Assembly: GCA_022575985.1 (NCBI GenBank)
Contig: JAKSXM010000272.1
Span: 868,001-932,000, forward strand
Direction of reading: 5' to 3'
DNA from: Anagrus nilaparvatae
Taxonomy: Eukaryota > Arthropoda > Insecta > Hymenoptera > Mymaridae
DNA: 64,000 nt
Numbering within the stretch: position 1 is the stretch's first letter; every line of letters begins with the position of its first letter. The notes below the pieces were generated by a model, which searched no databases, was not told the origin of the DNA, and saw only the letters and a program-made list of their open reading frames with translations. Made by a program: the position numbers and the translations under genes. Below, piece after piece: positions 45,403 through 56,092 of this stretch.

Positions 45403-45793
45403 AAAAATAATAATATATATATACTTAAAAAAATTAGCTTTTAACTTTACAAGGGGTTTTTTTAAGGCGAGAAAAATGAATTTTGGGTGGAAAATATTTA
45501 ATTTTTCAACAACACATTTTCCGATTTTACAAGATGGCGGACTAAAAACTTGAAGAAATCACTTTTTCACATTATAAAAAGGTTTTTTAAAGCAAAAAAA
45601 AATAATTCGAATTTTAGGTGGATAATATTTAATTTTTCAACCGAACATATTTATCCGATTTTCCAAGATATTACAAAAGAGTTTTTTAAAACGATAAACA
45701 CGAATTTTGAGTGGAAATTATTCAATTTTTTTAACAAAAAATTCATAATTCTTACTCTAAAAATCCCCCTTGAAATTTTAAGTTAAACCCCCT

Positions 45794-46138
45794 GTAAATT
45801 TATTTGAGAAAGAATGTCAAAATATTTTCACTCAAGAATGTATTAGATGTAACAGATCATTTTATGACATTCATACAGATGATAATAACATTTGTACTGA
45901 TTGCAAAAAATTAAACCAATTTACTGCTGATAACAATATAGATCCGGGAACCGTACTAGATGAATTACGTAATTTAAGTTATATACAACAAATGTTAATA
46001 GCTAGGATTCATCCAATAATTACAATTTATTGAATTAAAGGAAATCAATATTCTTATTCTGGAAAAATAATTAACTTTCGACAAAATATTATAGAGTACA
46101 GAAACAAATTACCTATACATCCAAATAAATTATTAGCC
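45794..46138 (+). pseudogene. Helitron-type replication protein fragment (DUF6570-like region)
   Basis: The frame reads ECIRCNRSFYDIHTDDNNIC (a CxxC...CxxC zinc-type block), then LDELRNLSYIQQMLIARIHP and, after one in-frame TGA (46031-46033), IKGNQYSYSGKIINFRQNII and LPIHP. The combination of a Cys-rich block, a LIAR segment and a GKIINF segment is what I know from the domain N-terminal to the helicase in insect Helitron proteins. Cut at 46138 by a reverse LINE fragment, with no recognisable continuation. The helicase and Rep motifs are absent, so this is a remnant. Family call by eye. Confidence 0.6.
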
Positions 46139-47868
46139 CTCTTTTTTCCTTTTTTAGTCATAGTCCCTGATGCTTCCTGTATAGGAATATCGGGTTTTTG
46201 TTTAACATTTAATACCTCCTACTGCAGTTCAAAAATTGTCTTTAGCCTGGCTAAATATTTTTCAAACTGAGCTATGCCTTTTTTGACAGTCAGTTTACAG
46301 TTTTTCTGTACCTTGACTGAGTATATCTGAATAATATCTCTCTCCATGTTTGCTATGATTTCAATACACGCCCTGTTATATTCCTTTGACTCCCGGAGAT
46401 ATATTTCCATATTTTCTCCCTTCTTGCCTTCGTCATCAAGTCCTACATCGCTAACATTAGGCAACAAATATAACATCTGGTCCTTCAGAATAGAAGGCCG
46501 TATCAAGCTATTGCTTGAACCTTTTTGGGCGCCACATTTTGCGCTTATATCATCTTCCATTAAGGATTTGCGGGAGGAAACCTCGACCTCTAGCATAGTT
46601 AAGACTACCCTTGCCGTCTTTTCTTCATCAGAAGTTAGAACTAGATGTTGTTGCTCTGTGGACAAGATTTTCTGTCCTTGCTGCTGCGTTATGCTAAATT
46701 GTAGACCCCCAGAATCCGTGTCTACGACTCTGACCACCATGGCTTTCACTTGATCGGAATCAGAGGTTGAATTACCCTCCTTAAGATGGGTATTGACCTG
46801 GGGTCATTCATTGTATTTATCTAGCATTGTTCATAAAATAAGCCTGTGTCCCTGGGCAAAGGACCCTTAGTTAGGTAAGACTACTCTTCCGAGTATTATT
46901 GAAGGATTTAAGTTAGTCGCTGACAGAGAGTATCTATCAGCTCCCAGTGCTCATCCAGTAATAATAGTCCTACAAATCGGGGGGGTTTCACCACCACGTT
47001 TGATGTCATCACATACGATTATGAATCCGGCATGTAACAGACTTCGATTGAGAGGCAGTGACGCGAGGGAACACCAATCCTCAAACAGGTGAAGTGTTTC
47101 CATCTCCATGTTTGCTTCCATTCCACAATGTTTTATATCCGCTATGGAACAGGTCAGGTATCTATCTATCAGTGGAATAATGAGGTCTGATGTCAGATTT
47201 TACTCTGGAACCAGACGACATTGATTCCATAGGTAGATCCCCTACAGATTAGAGGATTGCTCCTCCTTGTCTGATGACAATGCCACTTCCCAATAATCAA
47301 TCACCTTCACACATTACTAAACCAGAAAAAACAACCTGCAGTCATGATTTAGCGGGACTCACGACTACCTTTAATCGGCTACGTCGCTATGCTCGAGGTA
47401 GAATTCTCCCATGCTAAGAGCCAATACGTCAGGTCTAAGGCAACCCTGTATGTGGCTTAAATCGCACTTAGGTTGGAGAAAACCTTGGAGCCCATTTAAT
47501 GTGCCTCTTCCTGAAGGATAGTTTTAGGATAGCAGTCTGCGGCTGCATGCATGTCAAGAATGCGCGAGGGAAAGACAAGGCATAAAACCCGGTTTATAGG
47601 ACAGCCTCAGTTATACCAGAACCGCTTATAGGATAACTATGAGCAGTCTGCGGCATTCCTAACATAGACACATGAGGTACAGCATAGAGAAAGTCCCCGG
47701 AGAAATGCAAGGCATGAGACCCGATTTATAGGGCAGCCTCAGTTGTTCCAGAGAGCTATATCCTATATCCTTGATTCTAGTTCAACCTTGAAAAAAGGCG
47801 GCCTGAACCACTCTCCTCCTTCCTCAGCCTTATGAGGCTCCGGGCTTGGGACCGGTACAGCGGAGTTG
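46139..47868 (-). mobile_element. R1-clade LINE relative, 5'-complete but 3'-truncated
   Basis: On the minus strand it begins near AACTCCGCTGTACCGGTCC (47868), as the complete LINE does, and has the same kind of 5' UTR blocks (CCTCATAAGGCTGAGGAAGG, GAGGCTGCCCTATAAA). It continues into an ORF1-like frame and stops at 46139 in an A-rich stretch, still inside ORF1. Loss of the 3' end rather than the 5' end is unusual for a LINE. No target duplication is visible. The protein part is clearly diverged from the complete LINE, so it belongs to a different family. Confidence 0.65.
46219..46740 (-). pseudogene. ORF1 (Gag-like) N-terminal fragment of the reverse LINE relative
   Basis: Starts at ATG 46740-46738 (MVVRVVDTDSGGLQF), preceded in frame only by GTG. 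About 173 codons end at a TAG at 46219-46221; the same frame is open again for about 26 codons to the truncation point. Charged and helix-rich, ending VKKGIAQFEKYLARLKTIFE. No zinc knuckles because the C-terminal part is missing. It is identified by its place behind a 5' UTR related to that of the complete LINE, not by strong motifs. Confidence 0.5.
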
Positions 47869-48578
47869 CTGAAACAAGTAATTCCATTACTTTGCTTGGA
47901 ACTAGAATAATCCGTAAATATTGCACAAAATAAGCTAAACAGCTGAAACAAAAATTTCTCAAAAACTATTCAATCCTACATCTAAAGGTCCATCTTTAGT
48001 AAATACTAGTTTAAATAGTAGAAAAATTGAAATTTAAAAAGAAATACATGAAGAATTTTTAAGTTGTTTATCAATAAACTATAATGCTTATGATACTAAT
48101 TTTGAACAAAATAAAAATATATTTTTATGCAAATAGTAATCATACTTTCGAAAAAGACAATTGGAACCGAAGATTTTGCGTACATGCAATTTCATGATTT
48201 GTTGGAAATTTTGGAAATAAATGATTACAATGACGAAGAATCCATTAGCTCAGAATTTGAAGATGAAAGTAATGTTCATATTGAAAATGAATCATCAAAC
48301 AAAGTGATTACTCATAACATAAATGAATATGAATTCATATCACCAAAAAAATTATTGGAAGCCTTAAACAAAATAATAGCCATATGAACAGTAAATTCCA
48401 ACGTTCATCGAATAGCAGTTACAAAATTATTACAAAATTTTTAAGACGAAATTCGGTTTAAACAAAATTATAGATATAAGCCTTGCAGTAAATATTCCAG
48501 ATTAAAAGATTAAACTTACAGTTTGTTCCGTACCGCGCTTTCTTTAGATATAATTGTATATATGTGTAAATAAGTTTG
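47869..48578 (+). other. Unassigned segment with an 86-codon ORF
   Basis: Between the reverse LINE fragment and the BEL LTRs. An ATG frame at 48127-48387 encodes an acidic protein (EESISSEFEDESNVHIENES) without recognisable domain. A preceding frame contains EIHEEFLSCLSINYNAYD. It could be the decayed continuation of the Helitron protein, but I see no diagnostic motif. Confidence 0.3.
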
Positions 48579-48920
48579 TTAGTATTGTAAGAAGGGAGAG
48601 AGTAACGGCCGTCCGGCGTGTCAGTGCTCGCACGGCCTTTGCCAAATACAGATCTATAATAAATCTATTATTTTCATAAATATAAATTGTGTGTGTCGCC
48701 ATTATTATAACCATAATATTAACCAGCTCCTCAACATTTTGGTCCTTCGAGCCGGATTGTAAGTTAGTATTGAAGAAGGGAGAGAGTAACGGCCGTCCGG
48801 CGTGTCAGTGCTCGCACGGCCTTTGCCAAATACAGATCTATAATAAATCTATTATTTTAATAAATATAAATTGTGTGTGTCGCCATTATTATAACCATAA
48901 TATTAACCAGCTCCTCAACA
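48579..48920 (+). mobile_element. BEL-like LTR pair with almost no interior
   Basis: LTR 1 is 48579-48736 and LTR 2 is 48758-48920; both contain AAGGGAGAGAGTAACGGCC, GTCAGTGCTCGCACGGCC, AATAAA-like AATAAATCTATTA and end in CTCCTCAACA. The 21 bases between them, TTTTGGTCCTTCGAGCCGGA plus T, resemble the leader after the 6499-6724 LTR and what is usual just after BEL LTRs. AAGTT on the left and CAGTT on the right may be a diverged 5-bp duplication. All coding sequence is lost. Confidence 0.65.
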
Positions 48921-49039
48921 CAGTTAATTCCGATGGCATGTCGTTGGGTAAAAGTACTTCTTAACAGCTTAAACCTATTCTCTGCTGTGATAAATTAATA
49001 ACAGATGTACATGTAATTGGAATTTTTTATGAGGACTGT

Positions 49040-50510
49040 AAGTCACAAGTTAAAATTTTAAATTTTCAAATAATTCTTCAAAAATCTTAAGTTCTTTCCA
49101 AATGCAAAAAAGTTTTTATTTAGACTAATAAGCATGTATTAGCCATTGCAACCCTCCCGGGGGTCTTTTTTAAGCAAAGAGGTGAGTTTTATAAATAAAT
49201 GAAAGATTGAATATTTTGGGCTAAAAAACTCACCTAATAGGTATTTTAGGTCGCTTTTTTCATTTCTGGATCTCATTTTCAGCTGCAACCCCTACAAAAT
49301 GAGATATAAACCCCTAAAATGAAGTAATTTTTAAATAATTCTTAAAGAAACTTAAGTTCTTCCCAAATGCAACAAATTTTTTATTTAACATAAAAAATTA
49401 TTACTAGAACTCCCAAGAAATAGTTAAAAGTCTAATAAGCATTATTAGTGATTGCAACCGTCTCTGGGGGTATTTTACTAAGCAAAGGTGTGAGTTTTAT
49501 AAATAAATGAAAGATTGAATATTTTGGGTCAAAAAACTCTCCCAGTAAGTATTTTGGGTCTCTCTTTTCATTTCTGGAGCTCATTTTTAGCTATTTAGAT
49601 ATTTTTTATTTATATTCCTCTATTATCTATGTGCATTTATTATCCATGAAAATGTTTTTTGTCTGTTCTAAATAAATTATCTGATAATATAAAAATTATT
49701 TAAACTATTGACTTTAAATATTTTTTATGACTATTAAAAATTTTATAAATATTTTATCCAATTGGTTATAATAGGGCTTGATATATATTTTTGCAGGGGT
49801 ATATGTGTAAGCGGTCTCCAGAAATGAAAAGAGCGACCCAAAATACTTATTGGGTGAGTTTTTTGGCCCAAAATATACAATCTTTCATTTATTTATAAAA
49901 CTCACCCCTTTGTTTACTAAAGACACCCCGAGGAATGTTTGCAATGGCTAACACATGCATATATGACTTTTAGTCTTTTCTTGGGCGTCTTGTTAATAGT
50001 TTTTTTGCTAAAATAAAACTTTCTTGTATTTGAAAGCAAAAAGATTCCTTAAGAATTACTTGAAAGTTTACGCCTATTTTAGGGGTTGATATCTCATTTC
50101 GTAGGGGTCGTAGCTAAAAATGAGTTCCATTAATGAAAAGAGCGACCCAAAATACTTATTGGGTGAGTTTTTTAGCTCAAATATTCAATCTTTCATTTAT
50201 TTATAAAACTCACCCCTTTGCTTACTAAAGACACCATCAGGGAGGGTTGAAATGGCTAATACATGCTTATTAGACTTTTAACTATTTCTCGGGAGTTCTA
50301 GTAATAATTTTTTGTGCTAAATAAAAACTTTTTTGCATTCGGGAAGAACTTAAGTTTCTTTAAGAATTATTTAAAAATTTACTCAACATTAGGGGTGGAT
50401 ATCTCGTTTCGCAGCGGTTGTATCAAAAAACGGGCCCCGGAAATGAAAAGAGCGACCCAAATTACCTGCTGCGTAAGGTATTTAGCCTAAAATATGCAAT
50501 TTTTATTACA
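49040..50510. mobile_element. Foldback with units of about 306 bp
   Basis: On the left, AGCATGTATTAGCCATTGCA and AAATGAAAGATTGAATATTT recur with a period near 307 (about 49130, 49437). On the right, from about 49790, the same units appear in reverse complement with a similar period (about 49935, 50240). They share AAAAGAGCGACCCAAAATAC. Centre near 49690. No coding capacity. Confidence 0.65.
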
Positions 50511-51149
50511 GAAAAATGCAAGTGTCCAAGGATTTCCGCTTAGGCTTTAATAAGATAAATTACATACATTAAAAACGTCGGGGCATGCTCCGTAAAAACA
50601 TACACCCAATAATATACATATATACACAACTATTATTTTCGTTAATTTCTTTATTATTCTTATTATTTAATACATTTTTATTATTCTTTAATTCCATCAT
50701 TACATTATTTTATGAGTTTTCAATTGCATATTAATTATTTCATTATTATTAAGTTTTTCATCTTTTTTTACTAAGTCATAGATACCTAGGTGAAACAATT
50801 TGCTTTCTTCAAGAAAAAGTTACTGGAAATGAGGTCTTGCCTCACTTTCTACATCATCAAGTCTATTATGAACAATATATTAACTATCTCTAGATTTTTT
50901 AAAATTTATTTCATTATTTATATATTTATTATTATTATTCAATAATTATTTTTCTTTTTACGTTTTTGTAATAATTCGTAAAGGCATCTATCAGATAATT
51001 TTAAAAAAATAATTTAGGTTCTTAAGGTTCTTTAATTTATAATTGAAATTAAAGAATTTTAATTTATCGGTCTATGCGATTACACATTATAATTCATAAA
51101 TCTTAGATAGAGATTCTTAGAGACAGAATAAATGTCTTATGGGAATCAT

Positions 51150-51190
51150 TGAGCTTCGTTTAGTGCCGTAGCTTATATGGTTAAACACAG
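51150..51190 (+). repeat. tRNA-like SINE, left part (A-box side)
   Basis: GCCGTAGCTTATATGGTTAA resembles the start of a tRNA D arm and A box. The matching anticodon and T-arm side lies beyond the palindrome at 52297-52360. Confidence 0.4.
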
Positions 51191-52296
51191 TTCTCTTGAA
51201 GAGTAGGGTTTTCAAAAATGACGCAAAAAACTGAGCATAGGGCATATTATATATCATATTATATATCATATTATTTATCATATCATATTATATATCAAAA
51301 ATACCAACCGGAAAATCGAATCTGCTCATTTTTTTGAAATACCGCCGTTTTAAAAATTTACTGAAAATCAGTATTTTGCACTATTTTGAAAAATTAAATA
51401 AAATTATTTAATTGGTTAAAAAACCATTGTATTAATTTTTTTTTTTTTAACCATAGTGAATGTAAAAATAAACTTATAAAATTTGAAATAATATAATTTT
51501 TTTTAAAAATAACAAAAATTAAATTAAAATCTTCCATTTTTACTTTGAATTGTATTAAATATTAAGCTAATGCGTACAAGAACATATATATCCATGCTTA
51601 CTTGAATTAGCTTACTACATATACTGTACAGATTTTACATTTTATTTTTTTTTTAAATAATTAATAAAAATTAAAACAAAAGAATATTTTGATTTTACTT
51701 TAAAATACAAAATTAACGTGGAAAAGGCCATGTATGTAAAAAAGTAGCACAAAACCATAAATTAAATTGACGCGTGAATAACTATTTTATGCATATGTAA
51801 GGGCTTAATATTGCTGAAATTATAATAAAAAATGAATAAGAATTCAAAAATTTATTTTTTAGTATTTATATAAACGCGCGTGAATAACTATTTTATGCAT
51901 ATGTAAGGGCTTAATATTGCTGAAATTAAAATAAAAAATGAATAAGAATTCAAAAATTTATTTTTTAGTATTTATATAAAAATACAAATTTAACGTGGAA
52001 ATAGTCATATACACTCATGTAAACTTTTAAAATATCAAATTTAAAGTTTATTTTTACTATGGTTAAAAAAAAAAATAATACAATGGTTTTTTAACCAATT
52101 AAATAATTTTATTTAATTTTTCAAAATAGTGCAAAATACTGATTTTCAGTAAATTTTTAAAACGGTGGTATTTCAAAAAAATGAGAAGATCCGATTTTCC
52201 GGTTGGTATTTTTGAGATATATGTGTATTCAAGAAATATTCCCTATGCTTAGTTTTTTGCGTCATTTTTGAAAACCCTACTTTGTCTTCAAGAGAA
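51191..52296. mobile_element. 1.1 kb palindrome splitting a tRNA-like SINE
   Basis: Ends TTCTCTTGAAGAGTAGGG and the mirrored CCCTACTTTGTCTTCAAGAG; arms of about 350 bp share AATGACGCAAAAAACTGAGC, AATACCAACCGGAAAATCG and AACCAATTAAATAATTTTA. Inside is a tandem duplication of about 106 bp (51770-51982, ACTATTTTATGCATATGTAA). No transposase. Confidence 0.7.
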
Positions 52297-52360
52297 GCGT
52301 GTAAAGCGTCTACCTGGCAAGTAGAAGATCACGAGTTTGTTTCTCGTTGGCGCCTGATGA
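52297..52360 (+). repeat. tRNA-like SINE, right part (anticodon and B-box side)
   Basis: GCGTCTACCTGGCAAGTAGA looks like an anticodon arm, and CACGAGTTTGTTTCTCGTTG resembles a T arm with a degenerate B box (GAGTTTGTTTCTC for GAGTTCGAATCTC). It joins conceptually to 51150-51190. Confidence 0.45.
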
Positions 52361-53223
52361 GACATTTAATTATTCTTTAAGATTTTTCTTTAAAATCAAA
52401 AATAAAATCATAAATTTAAAATTAAAATTCATAATTTTAATTTTAAAAATATTATCAAACTGTTGTTGATGTGATGTACGAAGATTTAGCGACCACATCT
52501 AACAAATAAAAACCAGTTTAATATTATTCATAAATTGCATTAATTTGTATTTATAGATTATAATGTGTACTCTTATAGACCGATAAAATAAAATTCTTTA
52601 ATTTCAATTATCAACGAGTAATAAAATAAAAATTTCATAAAAAATTTCCTTGCTTATTTGCCTTTAAAGACCTTTTTTGACTAATCCAAATTCAACCTTT
52701 CCATTTTCTGGAATTCATTTTTCGACTTTTCCTGTAATCTAATTGAATTCCTCTTAAAATTTTACTATAGACTCTCATTTGTGAGAAATTTTTTACGTTT
52801 TGGTAATGTTGTACAAAAAAGAAGAAGAAACAATTTGCATAAAAATAAAAAAATTCAAAATTTGCTAATTTTTTTAATTTTTCAATTTTTGTCAATTTTA
52901 TCAATTTTAATTATTTATTTTTATGCAAATTGATTCTTCTTTTTTTTTATACAGCATTACAGAAACATAGAACATTTCTCAAAAAAAGCTGACTTTTTAT
53001 AGAGGCTAGATCCCAGGAAAGTTTGAATTAATTTGTGTTTATAATATCATTAAACAATTTTCAGATAAATAAAATTATTGAATAGTCGATAAAAAATTTT
53101 TTAATAATTTTCTATAAAAAAAAATTTCTGATATATACTGTGTGAGTGTTTAAAGGTATACCACGTATATTATATAAATGTTTTGAGATGAAATTTTATG
53201 GCCTAAGCTAAGTAATAGTATAT

Positions 53224-53320
53224 TAAGTATCAAGGGCGCAAGTTTTAGCACTAGCGTAAGCACTAGCATGAGTGATGTTTGTTCACGCTAGTGTCTAAAG
53301 TATTTCGCCCATGGTGCTTA
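53224..53320. repeat. GGGCG mini-hairpin, copy C
   Basis: Begins TAAGTATCAAGGGCG and ends CGCCCATGGTGCTTA; the interior has AGCACTAGCGTAAGCACTAG and TCACGCTAGTG, adding pairing. TATA-like dinucleotides flank it. Confidence 0.6.
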
Positions 53321-55065
53321 TATACAAATTTTTTGCCCACCTAGGCGTAGAACGAGTGCAAAAAATTTTTTGCAAAGTTTTACGCCCGGGAGGGCAAAAA
53401 ATTAAATTTCAGAAAAAATATAAATTCCTAATAAATATATTATAACTTTTGAGCCATAAATGTTGTGAGATGAAAGTTTATGGCCTAAGCTAAGTAAAAT
53501 TTAATTTCAGCAAAAGTATATTTCAAAATACTGATATTGATTAAATTAACAATATTTTTAAAACTTTAATAAATTAAAGTATAATTAAAACTAAGTTAAG
53601 TCTTGTTGTTTCCTAATCACAAATTATATTATAACTTTTGGGCCATAAATGTTGTGAGATGAAATTATATGGCCTAAGCTAAGTAAAAATTTAATTTCAG
53701 TAAAAATACATTTCAAAATACTGATACTGATTTAATTAATGTTTTTAAAACTTTAATAAATTAAAGTATAATTAAAACTAAGTTAAGTCTTGTTGTTTCC
53801 TAATCACAAGTTATATTATAACTTTTGGGCCATAAATGTTGTGAGATGAAATTATATGGTCTAAGCTAAGTAATAATTTAATTTAAGCAAAAGTATAAAC
53901 TCCTAATAAATATATTATAACTTTTGGGCCATAAACGTTGTGAGATGAAATTATATGGCCTAAGCTAAGTAAATTTTTATTTCAGCAAAAGTATTAATTC
54001 CTAATAAATATGTTATAGTTTTTGGGCCATAAATGTTGTGAGATATACAGCTTTTTCACGTTGAGCTCACAGGCTGTACTTTAAATATAATTATCTTATA
54101 TTATAACAATTTATTATCTTCATAAACTGCTTAACTTGCCAGGTCCCTAAATAACCAGTAAACGGCGTGAATGCAAATTGTATCAATAATTATCTATTGT
54201 AAAAAAGTTTATGGGCTCTATGGAGATCGCCATCTTGTGTCAACAGTTTATTAGCCAATCAAATTGCTTGTTTTCAAATTTGAATTTTTCTATTTTTTTT
54301 ATAGGCTCTCATGGGTTATAGCCTATATTTATTGTAAACATCTATCTTTGATATTTCTTTAATGAAGCTAATGGAAAATTATAACGATATAGTCTACTTT
54401 TAATTTAGTGTAAAAAGAATTAAAATTTTATTTTATAAAAATATTAAATAAATTGGAAATTATTTCAAATTATTGTAAGAATATATTAGAAACATATAGT
54501 AAGAATATCATCTAAAGTAAAATCTTGTCTATGAAAATGATTTTTAATTATTAGACAAAGTTCTTGAAATATGACTTTAAGAATTATAAACAAATAAATG
54601 GTTTGCATAAAAAACAAAATTTCAGTCATAGATGAGTAGTAAAAATTTTCATTAACGTTATCTTCCTGGAAATACCTATTTTTTAAATCGACATTATTTT
54701 TTAGCAGAGGTGAAAGAGAGAAATTAAACCCATTAAACAAAACGTGTAGTTACTATGACCATTATCTTAAAAGTAGTTACCCCAATAATAGCTTTATCTA
54801 AATAATAATTATTTTGTATACATTTAAATAAAGCATACATCTATAAAAACGATTTCTTTAATTTTATTTTAATTTTCCACCGATATAATGGCTTAGGCCA
54901 TAAAATTTCATCTCACAACATTTATGGCTCAAAAGTTATAATATATTTATTAGGAATTTATATTTTTTCTGAAATTTAATTTTTTGCCCTCCCGGGCGTA
55001 AAACTTTGCAAAAAATTTTCTGCACTCGTTCTACGCCTAGGTAGGCAAAAAATTTGTATATAATA

Positions 55066-55185
55066 TAAGCACCATGGGCGAAATACTTTAGACACTAGCG
55101 TGAATAAATATCACTCGTGCCCAGCTTCGCCGAGCACTCATGCTAGTGCTTACGCTAGTGCTAAAACTTGCGCCCTTGATACTTA
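55066..55185. repeat. GGGCG mini-hairpin, copy D
   Basis: Mirror of copy C in the right arm: begins TAAGCACCATGGGCG and ends CGCCCTTGATACTTA, with a slightly longer loop (GTGCCCAGCTTCGCCGAGCA). Confidence 0.6.
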
Positions 55186-56092
55186 ATATACTATTACTTA
55201 GCTTAGGCCATAAAATTTCATCTTAAAACATTTATGGGCCGAAAGTTTAGTTGTATAATAAAATTAGATCTATTAGAAATATTATAACGAAATCAAATGA
55301 ATTTTAACTCTGAACCCTTATTTTGTGAACCCCAAATGATCAAAGTTGATATTCAGATGAATTTGTGAATAAGAAACAGCAAGACTTAACTTAGTTTTAA
55401 TTATACTTTAATTTATTCAAGTTTCATAAATATTGTTAATTTTATTTTTCATTTTGAGCCACTTACGGTTTTATTTTAAGTGGTTGCATTTTTCAAATTG
55501 ACCGGAAACCAACTTTTTCATGATGAAATTTACTCAAATTTTACCATAATGTTGGCTAAGGTAGTTCAGGTAAAAAGAAAAATTTTTCTCAATCATATGT
55601 ATGTATGTATAAAAAGTACTTGGTTTTCAAATAATTAATCATTCTTAAAAGCCTTAATAATCAAAAACCTAAAAAAAAACCAATTTTCGGGGTCAAAAAT
55701 TTTTAGCCGAAATGAATATTTCTTTAAAATTTCGATAAAACGTCAATTTAATACATAAATAATAAGGTAAAAAAAAAATTCTAAAAAGAAAATTTGGCCC
55801 AGCGATTTAATTTACATATGAACATATATTTTTAAACCCATTTTTTACCCTTATAGTCCGTTTTTATCCCTGGGAATCGATTTGTACAGCGAGATATCAT
55901 TTTCTTCTGATCGGACCCAATGGGCCCCTGGATAGCTAATTCTTGTAATAGCTCTTTCTAAAATCCTTGATGTTATAGGTGAGAATCAGAAGCAATGAAT
56001 TAAGCCTGCTTACATAAATGAAAACTACCTGATAAATTAGATTTAAATTAAAATTATATAAAATTTGGATTTTTTTTAACAAATAATGTTGA

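Larger units (their letters stand above)
43930..45790. repeat. Degenerate satellite array, unit about 130 bp, with two insertions
   Basis: Units marked by TTTTCCAAGATGGCGGAC, AAAACTTGAAAAAATCAAC, GGGGGTTTTTTA and AAAAATGAATTTTGGGTGG recur roughly every 125-133 bases, at about 43978, 44111, 44238, 44360, 44476, 44713, 44838, 45521 and 45658. Two insertions disrupt the spacing: an LTR-like fragment (44575-44682) and a block at about 44870-45427. Confidence 0.7.
53176..55236. mobile_element. 2.06 kb foldback with GGGCG hairpin cores and direct repeats
   Basis: Outer arms 53176-53490 and 54888-55236 are mirror images, including GGCCTAAGCTAAGTAATAG, the GGGCG hairpins and GCCCGGGAGGGCAAAAAATT or complements. 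The left side carries extra direct copies of a unit with GGGCCATAAATGTTGTGAG and GCCTAAGCTAAGTAA (about 53455, 53640, 53825, 53925, 54025). The middle (about 54060-54887) is not repetitive and holds no gene I recognise. Confidence 0.7.
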
